From positions 5,071,769-5,135,768 of the forward strand of contig JARWKL010000010.1 of NCBI GenBank assembly GCA_029961685.1: DNA of 64,000 bases, in the 5' to 3' direction. This document shows positions 1-11,520 of the stretch, piece by piece (within the stretch, counting starts at the first letter, position 1; every line of letters begins with the position of its first letter). The DNA comes from Aristolochia californica (Eukaryota > Streptophyta > Magnoliopsida > Piperales > Aristolochiaceae). Made by a program: the position numbers and the translations under genes. The notes below the pieces were generated by a model, which ran no database searches, was not told the origin of the DNA, and was given only the letters and a program-made list of their open reading frames with translations.

Positions 1-1324
1 CTCCAATGTGTTCATCCTTCATACTTATCCTTCTATTCTCCCCCTCAAACTCGGAGATAATGTCAATGATCCCAACTTAAAGTCAACAAATATTTTGCAA
101 ATTTAAGTGTTAATTCACCTCTTATATGATCAAGTAAAAGAAGGCTAGTGAATATTGGAAACCAAGTAACTCAAGCCAAGCCAAATATGTCAATCTTTTC
201 TTGCCTTAATTTTGTAGGCAAGGATAACAAATCAATTCTTTCTAATCTTTCAAAATACCAACAAGATCTCACAAAATTCATGGCTAGATTTTTTTTTAAA
301 TAAGGTAGTTTCCTCCTTCAATTGGTGACAACCTAGAAACCAAATAAGACACCTTTCCTTGCCTTTTTTTTCTTAAAATCTTTATGCAAGACAATCTTTG
401 ACAAATAAATCAAGGAAAGTTCTGAAAGTAAGATGATCATTAAAAGATTATTTCTAGATATTGTTAGTTAACAAACAGAAATTTTCCAAGGGTAGATCAT
501 GAGATATTTTCCTGGTGTTGTTGATCAATAACAACAACTCTAAAAGTTAAGCAAAAAATTTGGTTTAAATTTGGATCTTCGCATGTAACAATATACCAGC
601 ATGACCTTTAATTATTCCAATGCGGATATCTCTTTAAAATATAGATCAGATTCGCATAAAAAAATTTCCTAATGAAACTAGACTTAAAATATCTATCAAC
701 CAAGTTTAATTTCTCTTCATTATATATACTTCTTTTGAGATAAATAATTTGATATATTTCACACTCTGTAATTTGATATATTTCGCACTCTGAATACTCT
801 TTCTCCTTTTGCATGCATGACCATTGACTCTTCTAAGATTAATATCTCCATCTAAAAAAATTCAGAATGAGAATTGCTTTACTAGGTAATAAAATATACT
901 TATAGATCTTTCTTTTGATATATGATTCTCCATATAAAATCTCGTTATTGGTGGCATAAAGCAACTTGAAAGTTAAAGTTTTCAGCTATTGTACAAAACT
1001 TTTCTGCTGCTTTACCTTTTTTACTTTAGATGTTGAGTTCTCTTTCTAGAAAAATCTGATTTCAATGATTATTTTTGAGTTGGAAACTAAACTCAAATAT
1101 ATTTCCAACGGTATATAATTTGATATATGAAAAATACAGCAAGAGAGTAAAACATCCAATGAAATATAGAAAATTGACAAATAAGACTTAAGGAAAAAAG
1201 ATAAACTCCTCTTTTTCTTTTTCTTTTTCTTTTTCTTTTTCTTCTTTTTCTTCTACTTCTTCTTCTTCTTCTTCTTCATCTTCTTCTTCTTTCACATCTC
1301 AAATCATTGCCCACTCTGATACCA
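1..1324 (-). mobile_element. Internal region of a non-autonomous copia-like LTR element (runs off the left edge)
   Basis: This stretch has no usable reading frame but matches, in order and orientation, the interior of the element at 35.06-37.54 kb: the words around 600-830 (CAGCATGACC, ATAGATCAGATT, GAAACTAGACTT, CATGACCATTGAC) recur at 36.89-37.08 kb. It ends at a minus-strand primer-binding site, CTCTGATACCA at 1314-1324, the complement of the initiator-Met tRNA tail, so the element reads right to left. The coding domains expected of a copia element are absent. A CT-rich microsatellite sits just before the primer site. Confidence 0.7.
1209..1292. repeat. CT-rich microsatellite (TTTTTC)n / (TTC)n
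   Basis: A run of TTTTTC units passes into TTC units. It lies inside the LTR element interior next to the primer-binding site and has no coding content. Confidence 0.9.
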
Positions 1325-1463
1325 TGTTGAAACTTAGGATTTCATGATGTATAATCAAAGTAGAAGAAGATTAAGGGGTGAGAAGAAAAAGAAAAGTTGT
1401 GGGGAGAAGGTATAGGAGGAGAAGATGTGAAGTTGGGTCCAAGACCTATCCCAAAATGACTAA

Positions 1464-1809
1464 TTAACTTAGGAAACCTCTTTCCTAACTAATAAATTCA
1501 ATATATTTGTTCTCACTAATCCATGTGGAACTATTCCTTTAACACTCTCCCTCACGTGTAGGCCCTCTGGGCTTTTACATGTGGATAATTTGGGTGGAGG
1601 CCCATATACGAGTACCCGCTCTGATACCATGTTGAATTAACTTAGGAAACCTCTTTTCTAACTAATAAATTCAACATATTTGTTCTCACTAATCCATGTG
1701 AAACTATTCCTTTAACACTCCCCCTCACGTGTAGGCCCTCTAGGCTCTTACATGTGGATAATTTGGGTGGAGGCCCATATACGAGTACCTGCTCTGATAC
1801 CATGTTGAA
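1464..1809 (-). repeat. 173-bp tandem duplication spanning an LTR/primer-site junction
   Basis: Two adjacent copies, 1464-1636 and 1637-1809, begin with TTAACTTAGGAAACCTCTTT and end with GCTCTGATACCATGTTGAA. Each carries a minus-strand initiator-Met primer-binding site (1618-1629 and 1791-1802); with the site at 1314-1324 this makes three such sites within 500 bp. The copies differ by only a few substitutions (for example GGGCTTTTACATG against AGGCTCTTACATG), so the duplication looks fairly recent. Confidence 0.85.
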
Positions 1810-2106
1810 TTGTTGAAAAAGAGGAAAACTTAATTGACTTGTTGTAATATGAGTACATGAGCCCTTGTTTATAATAGAGGAAAGTAAACTACCCTTGTCC
1901 CGTTTATACTCAAAACCTGACACTTAAAGATAAGTCATAACATAATAAAACAACTTAACATAAGTAGAAGACTAATGTAACTAAAACACCTTTAAACTGA
2001 GACTCTTCTGTGAGACTCCTGTAAGACTCCCCCATATTAATTTTGGGTTTAGGAGACTTCTTCCTATGAGAGTCATATAAGAGCCTTTCATATCTTCTCC
2101 TCAACA
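1803..2106 (-). repeat. LTR of the minus-strand non-autonomous copia-like element
   Basis: A 304-bp segment starts with TG after the primer site and ends with CAACA. It aligns along its length with the LTR at 37225-37537 (shared words: ACTTGTTGTAA, TTTATAAT, AAAGATAAGTC, AAACACCTTTAAACTGAGACTCTTCTGTGAGA). Being on the high-coordinate side of the primer site it is the 5' LTR of a leftward-reading element. The following 250 bp (2107-2360) looks like other LTR-type sequence, but I could not find its partner. Confidence 0.75.
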
Positions 2107-2383
2107 GAAGAAGTAGAGTGACTAATTTGTAGAAGAGAAAGAGCCTTGAGAATTAGGGTTATAGATTTGTGTCCTAACCCTCCCCCTAAAACTCAATTTA
2201 TAGATTAATAAAACTATAATATTATAATAATACCCTTGGAACATAAATTAATTACATCAATGTCATCTCTATGAGATGATTCTTTATTCACCATCCTACC
2301 ATCACAAAGTGGAGTTATGGGCCTTAAGACCATCTTCCACATCTCTTGTATGTGTGAGTTTTCCTTGGTCTTATGGGCTTGAG

Positions 2384-2610
2384 TGACAGCGGCTAGCCAA
2401 TATACCCAAAAGACCGATCTATTAGGTGCGGAAAGCTACCGCCTACAAGAGTGAACGAAACCACTCTGACACCTACCCCGCCCATTCTTGACCACCTCTC
2501 ACAGGATTCGAAAATGGGACGTGGCGTGCTCAGCTATGATACCATGACAAACGCCTAGCCAATACAACCTAAAAGACCGGTCTGTTAGATGAGAGAGATG
2601 AGGGTTGGGA
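2384..2610 (-). mobile_element. TRIM-like miniature LTR element, copy 1
   Basis: Two direct repeats begin TGACA at 2384 and 2545 and share CTAGCCAATA and AAAAGACCG; the second is immediately preceded by GCTATGATACCA (2533-2544), a one-base variant of the initiator-Met primer site read on the minus strand. That order (short repeat, ~100 bp interior, primer site, short repeat) is the layout of a terminal-repeat retrotransposon in miniature. The better-preserved relative is at 35358-35677. The outer boundary at about 2610 is approximate. Confidence 0.6.
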
Positions 2611-2747
2611 ACTACCTTCACCCTCATAATTAACTTTCACTTGTTTTACACTAGAACGAGTGAAAGTGATTAAACCAGAACTACCTTCACCCTCAGAATT
2701 AACTTTCACTTGTTTTACACTAGAGTGAGTGAAAGTGATTAAACCAG
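2610..2747. repeat. 69-bp tandem duplication
   Basis: Copies at 2610-2678 and 2679-2747 both start AACTACCTTCACCCTCA and contain the inverted pair ACTTTCACTTG / GAGTGAAAGTGATT. They differ at a few positions only. Confidence 0.9.
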
Positions 2748-3330
2748 TTTATTTACTTTCACTTTCCCTCGTGTACGTGCACTAATGATTTTGGGTAAGC
2801 GAGAGTGAATTTGAAATCACTTTCATTTTCCCTCATGGTACACTAACAAGCCCTTAGAATACTCTGAAAGTGAAAGTGAATTTACTTTCACTAGCCAAAG
2901 TTAGTGTGTATTTTTACGTGTTGTGTAAGATGGGAGTTAGTGCATTTTGAAAGTCCCCCCCCCCCCCCCCTATAAAAACGCACACTAATACTTTTTGTTA
3001 GTAAAAGTGAATTCACTTTCAAAATGAAATCCTAAACCTTAAACCCTAACGGGCCTTTAACTGAATTACCTTTCCCCTAATTTTGTGATTTCACTTTTAT
3101 TCGTTGCTCTCTCCCCTCACACCCTCTTGCCTTGCACCCTTTTGCTCCCTCTCGCCCTTTTGTCTCTCCCTCTCCATTTTTCATTGAACACACTAATACA
3201 AAAAATATTTCACTTTGACTTTGACTTTCATCCGTAACTTACTTTGACTTTGACTTTCATCCGTAACTCACTTTCACTTTCATCCATAAATCACTTTCAC
3301 TTCCACTTTTCACTTAACTTTCAAAATGTA
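2748..3330. repeat. GTGAAAGTGA-rich, MITE-like repeat region
   Basis: Many copies of GTGAAAGTGA and its complement TCACTTTCAC alternate along the stretch, with a 16-base C run at 2955-2970 and mirrored outer words (AAGCCCTTAG near 2850; GGGCCTTTAA near 3050; AAGCCCTCCTAAAGG near 3335). This suggests one or more small inverted-repeat elements. I cannot fix ends or target duplications, so no family is assigned. Confidence 0.5.
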
Positions 3331-5000
3331 CTAAGCCCTCCTAAAGGTTAGCTAAATGTGCAATTATAAGCAATCGAAACATTTTTGTTGTTGTTTATGG
3401 CTTATGCAATACCTTGCTGGCTTACTCCTAGCTTTAGTCATATAGTGCAGCCTAAATTTTAAAAGAAATAATTTTATTATCTTTTTTTTTGTGGAAGGAT
3501 AAATAATGTTAAACTCAATGTTAGCTTTTTAGAATTTTGGGGTGTATTTGCGCTTATAACAAACCAAACCTTTTTTTAGTGGACATATTTTCTTGGATTT
3601 GTGTCAATTTTGGAAGATGAACACGACTCCTCTTTTCCCTTCAAGAGCTAAAATGGATAAGAACTAGAAAACTAAGGTCCCGTTAAAAATGTGTATCCTT
3701 ATGAAAAATTAGAAATGCATAAATGGTCGATAATTTTCAAGGAAATCTTACTAATGGTGTACTAGAAAATGTCTAGAAATTTAATAAGATTTTCCTTGTA
3801 AATATTGGTATAATTTTTAAAAGTTATATATTGATATTAGTATATTAGCTTCTATTTGTGGCAATTAGACTTTGTTTGAGTTGAAAAACCTTGTTGTGAT
3901 TCATTCAACCAAGACAAATTGTCTCAACTAAGTCGACTTAGATTTTGAGGGTCCTAAGATAACGATCACAAAAACTTGGGTAAGGTTTGGATTAAATTTT
4001 ATGAATATTCTGACTCTACTTAACTACCTCATCTTCAAATCCAATTGATGCTTCCAAGCCATGTCCTTGTCTTATCCTCACATGCACTACCTAATTTTTT
4101 AAAATTCATAATCAATGTATAAGAAAAAATCATATTATAAAAATTTAAATATTAAAATTTAAAAATGATATATATAATAAATAAATATAATTCAAATAAA
4201 ATAAAATAAAATAAAATAAATAATTATATATTTTGCATTAAAAAATAATATAATTATTTATAATTTTATATACATATTATAATAATTCTTATATTTCGAT
4301 TTAATATTTAAATTTAAACTTCATAAATACTTATTTATTCTTAATTATTTTATTTAAATAATACTTCTTCATACTTCCTATTGAGAAATTAAATTATAAT
4401 AATATACTATATAAAATAAATAAAAAATTAATTATTTTGCCTAATGTTTTTAATATAATATTTAAAATATTATAAAACAAAATTTATAATTATATACTAT
4501 GTAAAATAAGTAAAATAAAATATATTTTAATTAATTATTATTTAAAAGAAAAATAATTTAAAGTAATATGTGTGATTTAGTTTTATATTTAAATAGGCAC
4601 TAACAAGGCCTGGGTTTCCTATAATTCTATTGCTCCAAAGGATCATAGGACAATATAAAAAATTAAAATATCTTAAAACCTAAAATATACTTATTAAAAC
4701 ATGTAAAATCTAATTATATGAAATCAAATCAAATAAATACTTTAATAATTGAAATATCCTTAAAACATGAACACCCATATTTCACTATGTATTTGTCACA
4801 AGGTAACATGTCTCTTCTCGTCCTTTTCTTTTCTTTCCACTTTATGTATTCTATTGAGAGAATTAAAAAATTACTTTTAGTAATAACATGACTTAATTAA
4901 TGTATTAATTCCCATGTGTGCTTTGTGCTACCAATAAATCAATCTAACTTCAAGACCAATTGCTCCATCATTAAAAGTCATCATTGAGAGGCTTTGACAG
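3331..5000. other. Intergenic; very AT-rich 4.08-4.62 kb
   Basis: No coding signal on either strand. The block 4080-4620 is nearly all A and T, including a short TAAAA array around 4196-4220. Nothing else is recognisable. Confidence 0.8.
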
Positions 5001-5570
5001 CTCGCCCGTTCCGCCTCCAGCTTCAAACAAAAGCTACGTTTCTATGAGCGGGGCCCACCCACACCCCACTTCATGTGGTGGGCCCTTTTGATTTTTAAGA
5101 TCAGATCCCGATAGCTGCTTTCTTAAATACAAAAAGGATTTCACTCCCTCACTCGTAATTTAACAACCGAAATATCATATGGCAATTTGGTAATTAAATG
5201 ATGGCTTGGAGAACGTTTTCGTAATTTGACGGTAAGCGGAAAACGGATCCAGAAGCCGACTCAGGCACGCGATTGTGGGGGGCACATCCATCCCATGTTT
5301 CTAACTTAAGCATGACGTGGCGGTTTATTATTGGGGACGGTGCTTTTATGTATGATCTCTATAATCATCATCATCGCCATGGGAGAACGCCAGGGTTTCA
5401 TTTACGCTATTTTCTGTGCGGATGCTTTTTCCCCAGCCCTTGAAATCGGAGTCGCGTTTTCTCTCGTTCACTACTTCCTCGCTCAACTGACCTAGATTTT
5501 TTCCTGGCTTCCTTTTCTTCCTCTCCGACTGCCAACTCTCCAGCTCTCTATCCGATCGTCTCCTTAAAAT
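5000..5570 (+). promoter_or_regulatory. Probable promoter and 5' UTR of the ADF gene
   Basis: GC content rises relative to the upstream AT-rich block. ACGTGG (5314-5319), a G-box-like core, and pyrimidine-rich leader sequence from about 5455 to the ATG are visible. No convincing TATA box or transcription start can be assigned by eye. Confidence 0.4.
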
Positions 5571-6977
5571 ATGGTGAGATATTTCTCTAATTTATCCTGC
5601 TTCTCTGTCACTTTTCGTTTTTTTTTTTTTTTTTTTTTTAGATTGTAATTTTCCTCATTTATTTTTTATTTTCTGTATTTATATTCATATGCGCTTATAC
5701 TTTTTTTGTTTTTTTTGTTTTTTCCGGGCTGGTTTTATTTGTCTGATCTGTGACAGTTTTTGCTTCGTTTCCTCAAATTGGGAACGGTGGTGATGGATTT
5801 GATCTGATTCTTGTCCTTCTAATATGTTGCATGTTAGATTTGCTTTAGGTCGGTTTCATTCTGGTTCTGCTGCTTTTAGGTTTTCTTCATCTTTTTAGTT
5901 GACATGTGTTTTCGTTGATCGCAAATGCTGGTAGAGCTTTAGTCTTTGTTGCTATATGGATGTCATGTTTAAGATGTGGATGTTGTTGTGGTTGGAAAGG
6001 TTTTGCGTAATTGTCGTTGTTGCATAAGTTCATTTCATGGTTTTTTTTTTAGGGTTCTCTTTCGATATCTACGTTTACATGCTCAAGCGACCTATTCTTC
6101 TAAGGCATTTGTCGAACGTTTATTTATATTTCTCTGCGGATCTGATGTGCGGAAACATTAATATTTGAAATATAAGATTAGGAGGCCCCAGCAGAATAAA
6201 AGGTGATAAATCAATTTTGCAACTTATTATTATGGTTGTCTGGATGTCTGAACTTATAGCTGCTTGTGTCACATTTTGATCTGTACATAGATGTGTTACT
6301 CAGCAGTCCTTTTTTAAGACTCTCTGCCAGTGCTATTGGCAACTCTAGAATGCAATTTATTGCTAATCAGTGAACACTTGGACTCCTGGTTATTTATCTC
6401 TCTCAGTAGACTACATGGGCTCATCAGATTCTGCTAATTTCCTGGACTTATAGTTTTGTTTTCTCAATTAATAGGCCAACGCAGCGTCTGGGATGGCCGT
6501 CAATGACGATTGTAAGCTGAGGTTTCTGGAGTTGAAAGCAAAGAGGACCTATCGTTTCATCGTCTTCAAGTTAGAGGAGAAGCTTAAGCAGATCATAGTT
6601 GAAAAGCTTGGGGAACCCTCACAGAGCTATGAAGATTTCAGTGCTAGCCTGCCCACTGATGAGTGCCGATATGCTGTCTATGACTTTGACTTTGTTACGG
6701 AAGAGAACTGCCAGAAAAGCAAAATTTTCTTCATTGCATGGTAAATTTTTTTCCCCTTCAGCTCTGTGCAGTAGCTAAAGTTGATCTGTTTTATCCTTTT
6801 TTTTTGTTTTGACTTTCTGTTTGAAGGTCTCCCGATACGGCGAGGGTGAGGAGTAAGATGCTCTATGCAAGTTCCAAGGATCGGTTCAAGAGGGAACTAG
6901 ATGGTATCCAGGTAGAGCTGCAAGCAACTGATCCAACTGAAATGGGCCTTGATGTTATTAGAGGCCGTGCCAATTGA
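5571..6977 (+). CDS. Actin-depolymerizing factor (ADF/cofilin), 139 aa, 3 exons
   Basis: ADF/cofilin binds actin monomers and filaments in the cytoplasm, severing and depolymerising filaments to drive cytoskeletal turnover. Coding exons are 5571-5573 (only the ATG), 6475-6740 and 6827-6977; both introns (901 and 86 bp) have GT-AG ends and the joined frame is open for 139 residues, the usual plant ADF size. An ATG-only first coding exon is a hallmark of plant ADF genes and decides the start. The single ADF-H domain fills the protein: Ser6 is the position plant ADFs use for inhibitory phosphorylation, [20 protein letters not shown] leads into the long actin-binding helix, and [13 protein letters not shown] continues it. 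The long first intron opens with a 20-base-plus T run. No damage is visible, so the gene is probably functional. Confidence 0.96.
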
Positions 6978-9900
6978 GAACTGAGCACTTTCAAGTGGAG
7001 ATTTCCTCCATACAGTTTGGTTGTTGAAGTTAAATGTTAATAGTTCTGTGAGACAAATTGGTTAGATATGCTATTGGGTTGTTGGTCAGTTATACAATAC
7101 AGTTCTTTTGGACTAGAACAAGGGTGGTGATTTCAAGTACTTTCATATAATTTGTTATTTGTGGAGCTTATTTTACAAGTGTCTCCTTGTAGTACTTTTA
7201 TGTCTACAAGCTAATGGTATGTAACAGTTTGTGGGAGTAGGAAACACCTATAGTTGTTTCTACAACTTTGCTATGGATGCTTTAACCATTGTTGCTATTT
7301 GAATTTGGTTTGGGAAGAGCATTTTACCTTCTTTTTTTTTTCACTTTGAATGTTAATGTTGCATGTATATTGAATGACCCATGTAAACTTTGAGGAATTA
7401 TGTGTGATAGCATTAGATGAAAGTTCAGTGAAATGTAATATTGGTCTTGGTAGTGGGTGTTTAGTCATTCCTTTCTTCTGCAGCCCTTTCTTATTTCTTT
7501 TTTATGCCATTTATGACAAGTATTTATCTTGTATTGGATAGGGCTGCATTGAGTTTAAAATGACCCACCTTTTTGGCGCTTGCTGGTGATTTTTACTCCT
7601 TTAGGTTACCAGGCATCTTTTACTTGCTTCCCTCCTGCTGAAACATTTTTTAGATTTATTTTTTTCATATAAGATTAAGTGCCTGGCAAATTGATGTCAG
7701 TTAAGATTATAGTAATAATAATAGTAAGGCTAACTTCTGCCTATCACTGTACCTTGTGAGAAGGTCTGCTTTTACCTAGTTGCAATCCATAATTTAGTAT
7801 TTTTCCAGTCACTTTTTTTAACTAATTTGCAGATGATGGTTTCTGATTAGTCATGGTAAGTATATGGTCAAAGTCGGGTTTGATCTTTTCCTATTTTGAG
7901 TCTCTGAGGGGTGTTTTCTGTAGATCTTTCTCAAAAAAGAAAAAAAATCTGCAGACTTATTTTGACAATTAATACAGTATTTATTCAGCTCAATTAACAT
8001 ATAATATTAAACAATATGATGTTTATGCAGAAGCCTACACAATATCCTTTTGGATTTGCTGCATGTTCTATTTGCTGACAGAGGTTACTCATCATCTCAT
8101 GCTCACTGTTATTGCATTGTTACAAAATGTTACAGTATTTTGTGTGTTATAAAACACTCTTTTGCAGAATGAATGATACCTAACTTTTCTTCTCTACTAC
8201 CAAACAGTTTATGCGGCTTATCTAAGATTACTAACTTGTATACCCTTTAGCTTGAGGCTAGCTGTTCAACTCTTTCTAGGATTTTTTTAAGTTGAAATAG
8301 GATTTTGAGCTGCTGAAATGTATGTATTCTGAAAATCCTTAATCCCTTGCTAATTACTTTTGTTACCGGATATGAAAGAAAAATCTTGAGCTGTGATACG
8401 AAAGCTGCAAAATGAGTTCTATCGGCAATCCGATAGAACATGTCTAATGAGTTTAGTTTCCAATATGGGATGACTTAAATAAAAGGCTGTTATGAAGGTG
8501 GAACTTATTTGTTGAATGATTGTAGTTCTGCAGGCACTTTGGGTCTTTTTACTGATTTAGTTGGAAGAGGGCATCTTCTAGTCCTCAGCTAACAGCTTGG
8601 AAAGTGTGCCATGGGACTTTTGTGCTTGATGTATGAGGTGTTGAAGCTAAGCTAAGCTAAGCTTATGTTTGCAGGTTTGGAGATTTTGTTTGGTAGTGAA
8701 TTGACTTTTGAATGTCAAGTGGTTTTTCGTGGTATTAGCAGTTTTGGAATGTTGAATTTGTTGAGTCCATTGAGAATGTGAGCTTGATAAAGGCTATTTT
8801 TGACTCTCTAACCCTCTTGACCCACCTGTTCCTTCCGAGTTGTGGGTTGACTCAGCGGGTTGGAAAAATTATAGTTAGCTTTAGTGTGTGTGTGTAATAT
8901 AAGGAATAACAAACGGGTGTTATTGAGGAGTAAAAAGCCAACCGGAGATTTTATCCTACTAACGTGGATGGAGTTTGCAATTGGAACATCAGCTTCAATG
9001 GGCCTTGAAATCTTCCAAATGCAGAGATGTGTGATCTCGTGTGAGGTACTTTCTTCCTTTTAATAACATAATCTATTTCTTTGATAACTACTTACGTTCT
9101 CTTCTATTTGTCCCTCATTACCTTGTTGTTAGTGGAAATAATCTCATAGGGGTTGGGGGTAATAATGATGTTCAAACAGTTATATCGTTATTAGTTAGGA
9201 TAATGTTTCTTTGTTTAATATACACAACGTTTCCCTTTTCAAAATATACACTAAAGAAATTTCTCTAAAATAAAGTATAAGAACCAAAAGGAGTCGACAA
9301 CATGCCTGAAGTTGACCACTTCTGTATGAACAAGGAAGAATTAAAACCAAAAGTAGTTGAATCTAGAAATAGTGTTTTGAATGTATTTTGTAATCGGCTA
9401 CATTGACTTGTGTAAAATTCAAAGGAGTCCACCCTTGAATCGAACAGAAGCTTTTAAGATGTAAAACTATAGTGGACCACATGGAATGGAGTCAATTCAT
9501 CTAATGTAGTCAACCACATGGTAAAAAAAGTTCAAATCCTCATCTTTGCAAGTTCAAATCCAGATTTTTTATCTAAAAAGGTTAAAATTGACCTACCATT
9601 GTTACTAACTTCAAAAATATAATTTGTTGCATACATCCCATAATTTTGGAGCATAAATACTATTAAGTTCTTCAAAATGTAATTTTCTATCTTTAAAAAC
9701 TAGTTTTTTGAATGTTGGAAAGACTTTTCTTTTAAAGAAAATCATGACCCAAACATGTTTCCAATGGTTGCCAAATGGAAATTTCAAAGTGCTCTTGCCT
9801 GCTTCTACACTTAGGTTTGAGATTTTTGCCCTTTCAAGCGTTTAGAGGAAGTTAAAACTGAGTAATTTCTTCTAGAGGTATGTCCGTACTTCTTTGAAAT

Positions 9901-11520
9901 ATTTGTTTACTAAACTTGTTACACTCGTGAATTTTTTATTTCATACTCTGAAATCTATTAATTATGCTTGGTCGAATACATTCACCAAGTTATATTGCAC
10001 TTTGAATCATTCATTAAACTTCAAATTACTTCTTTTAGGCTTTGAAATCATTTAGTCTATTAAGTTGTTTATTGTGTTCTCCCCCAATTTTGAAAAGCTA
10101 ACAAGAGATTTTTTTTATCATATTTTGAAATTGTCCTTAATGATTATTGAGTGCTATTGCATAAGTAGGTACTTACGATTGATGTATTTGTATATATGTG
10201 TTTGAACTATCAAATCTAAATGATTGAATAGGCTTTTTTAGGTGTTGAATGTTAGGAATTAGACACCCTAACTTTAAACTAACGAGAATAATAATAATAA
10301 TCACAAAAGAAAGGAAAAACAAGCACGAAAAAACACAAGATTTATACAGGTTCACCTCAAGGTGAAATTACGTCCTGTCTTCCGCTGCAGTAACCCACTA
10401 TAATGATGAAATAGTTTATATGAGGAATCACACACACTTACATGTGTTTTTTTCTCAAACTTCTCTCAGGCTACAACTCAAAGTCCTTTGTGATGATGAT
10501 GATGAAACCCTAATAGCGGTGCCCCCAATTATAAAGAGAAAACTAGGGCAACCACAATACAAGAGTAAAATCTCCAAATTACTCTTAATAAAACAAAAAT
10601 CAATATATCGTGGACCTTTCAATGGCTCTGCCCCCCTTACAACCCCTATAATGACATTGTCACGAAGGTCGATCTGCGTACCAATTCAGCGAAAGATGTT
10701 GATTAAGCTCCACAACTTAACATTGAAGTGTAAGTAAGCAATCTGTGTAAGCACTAGTCAAGCCTCATGTAGGCAATAAAGTCCTCATCTCAATTTGATT
10801 GAGAAAAATTTATGTGGTTGAGGGGTAAAAGCTGAGAAGCTTGTCTTTGCTGTTGTGTAAGCCATAAGACTTTGAGCAAGTAGATTGTGCTAAAAATCCC
10901 AAATGTGGCTCCAGGTGGATGTGCCTAATGAACTACTGCAAGTCCCTATATGGTCTAGGTTTGTGTAACCAATTAGTTATTGGAACATCCCTTTTTGGGA
11001 TTAATTTTTTGCCTACTTTTTTTTTTTATTGTAAAGGGTGCATTGTAAATTGGCTATTATAGTGAATTGAGTGGCATAATTACCTGACAACATTATAATT
11101 GGGCTTAAAGGAGATAAAATATAGATGCTATATGACCAACCCAATCATAGAGAATTAACTCTTAGGTGCAAAACACCTTGTGAGTGGATCAATAATCCTT
11201 GGAGAGGATCGTGACCCACAATAAAAAGTTGCATGTTTCTGGTTTGTTTGTTATTTAAGTTATTGCTCGTGTGTTGTAAAATTAATTTAGCACATTGATC
11301 ATCAAAAAATATAAATCTATATTAGCTTAAATTAAAAAGAGTCAAAATATTAGTAGTAAAGTTAACAAACTTATTCACTCCATCTTGGTTTGTTCCTCAT
11401 GACACCTGGCACTTTCTAGTTCATAGAAGAGTCCTCCTTCAATAATCTCATTATTTTAGGTTGGTATTTATACTTGTTAAACTTTTATTTTAATTACAAT
11501 AATTGATCCTTATTAGGGGA
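6978..11520. other. ADF 3' flank and intergenic sequence without recognised genes
   Basis: The first 300-400 bp is the probable 3' UTR and downstream flank of the ADF gene. Beyond it only short chance frames occur on both strands. Around 10.25-10.7 kb there is LTR-like non-coding sequence (TTTATACAGGTTCACCTCAAGG) of the sort found in large retroelements, but I could not identify ends or a partner copy. Confidence 0.6.
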
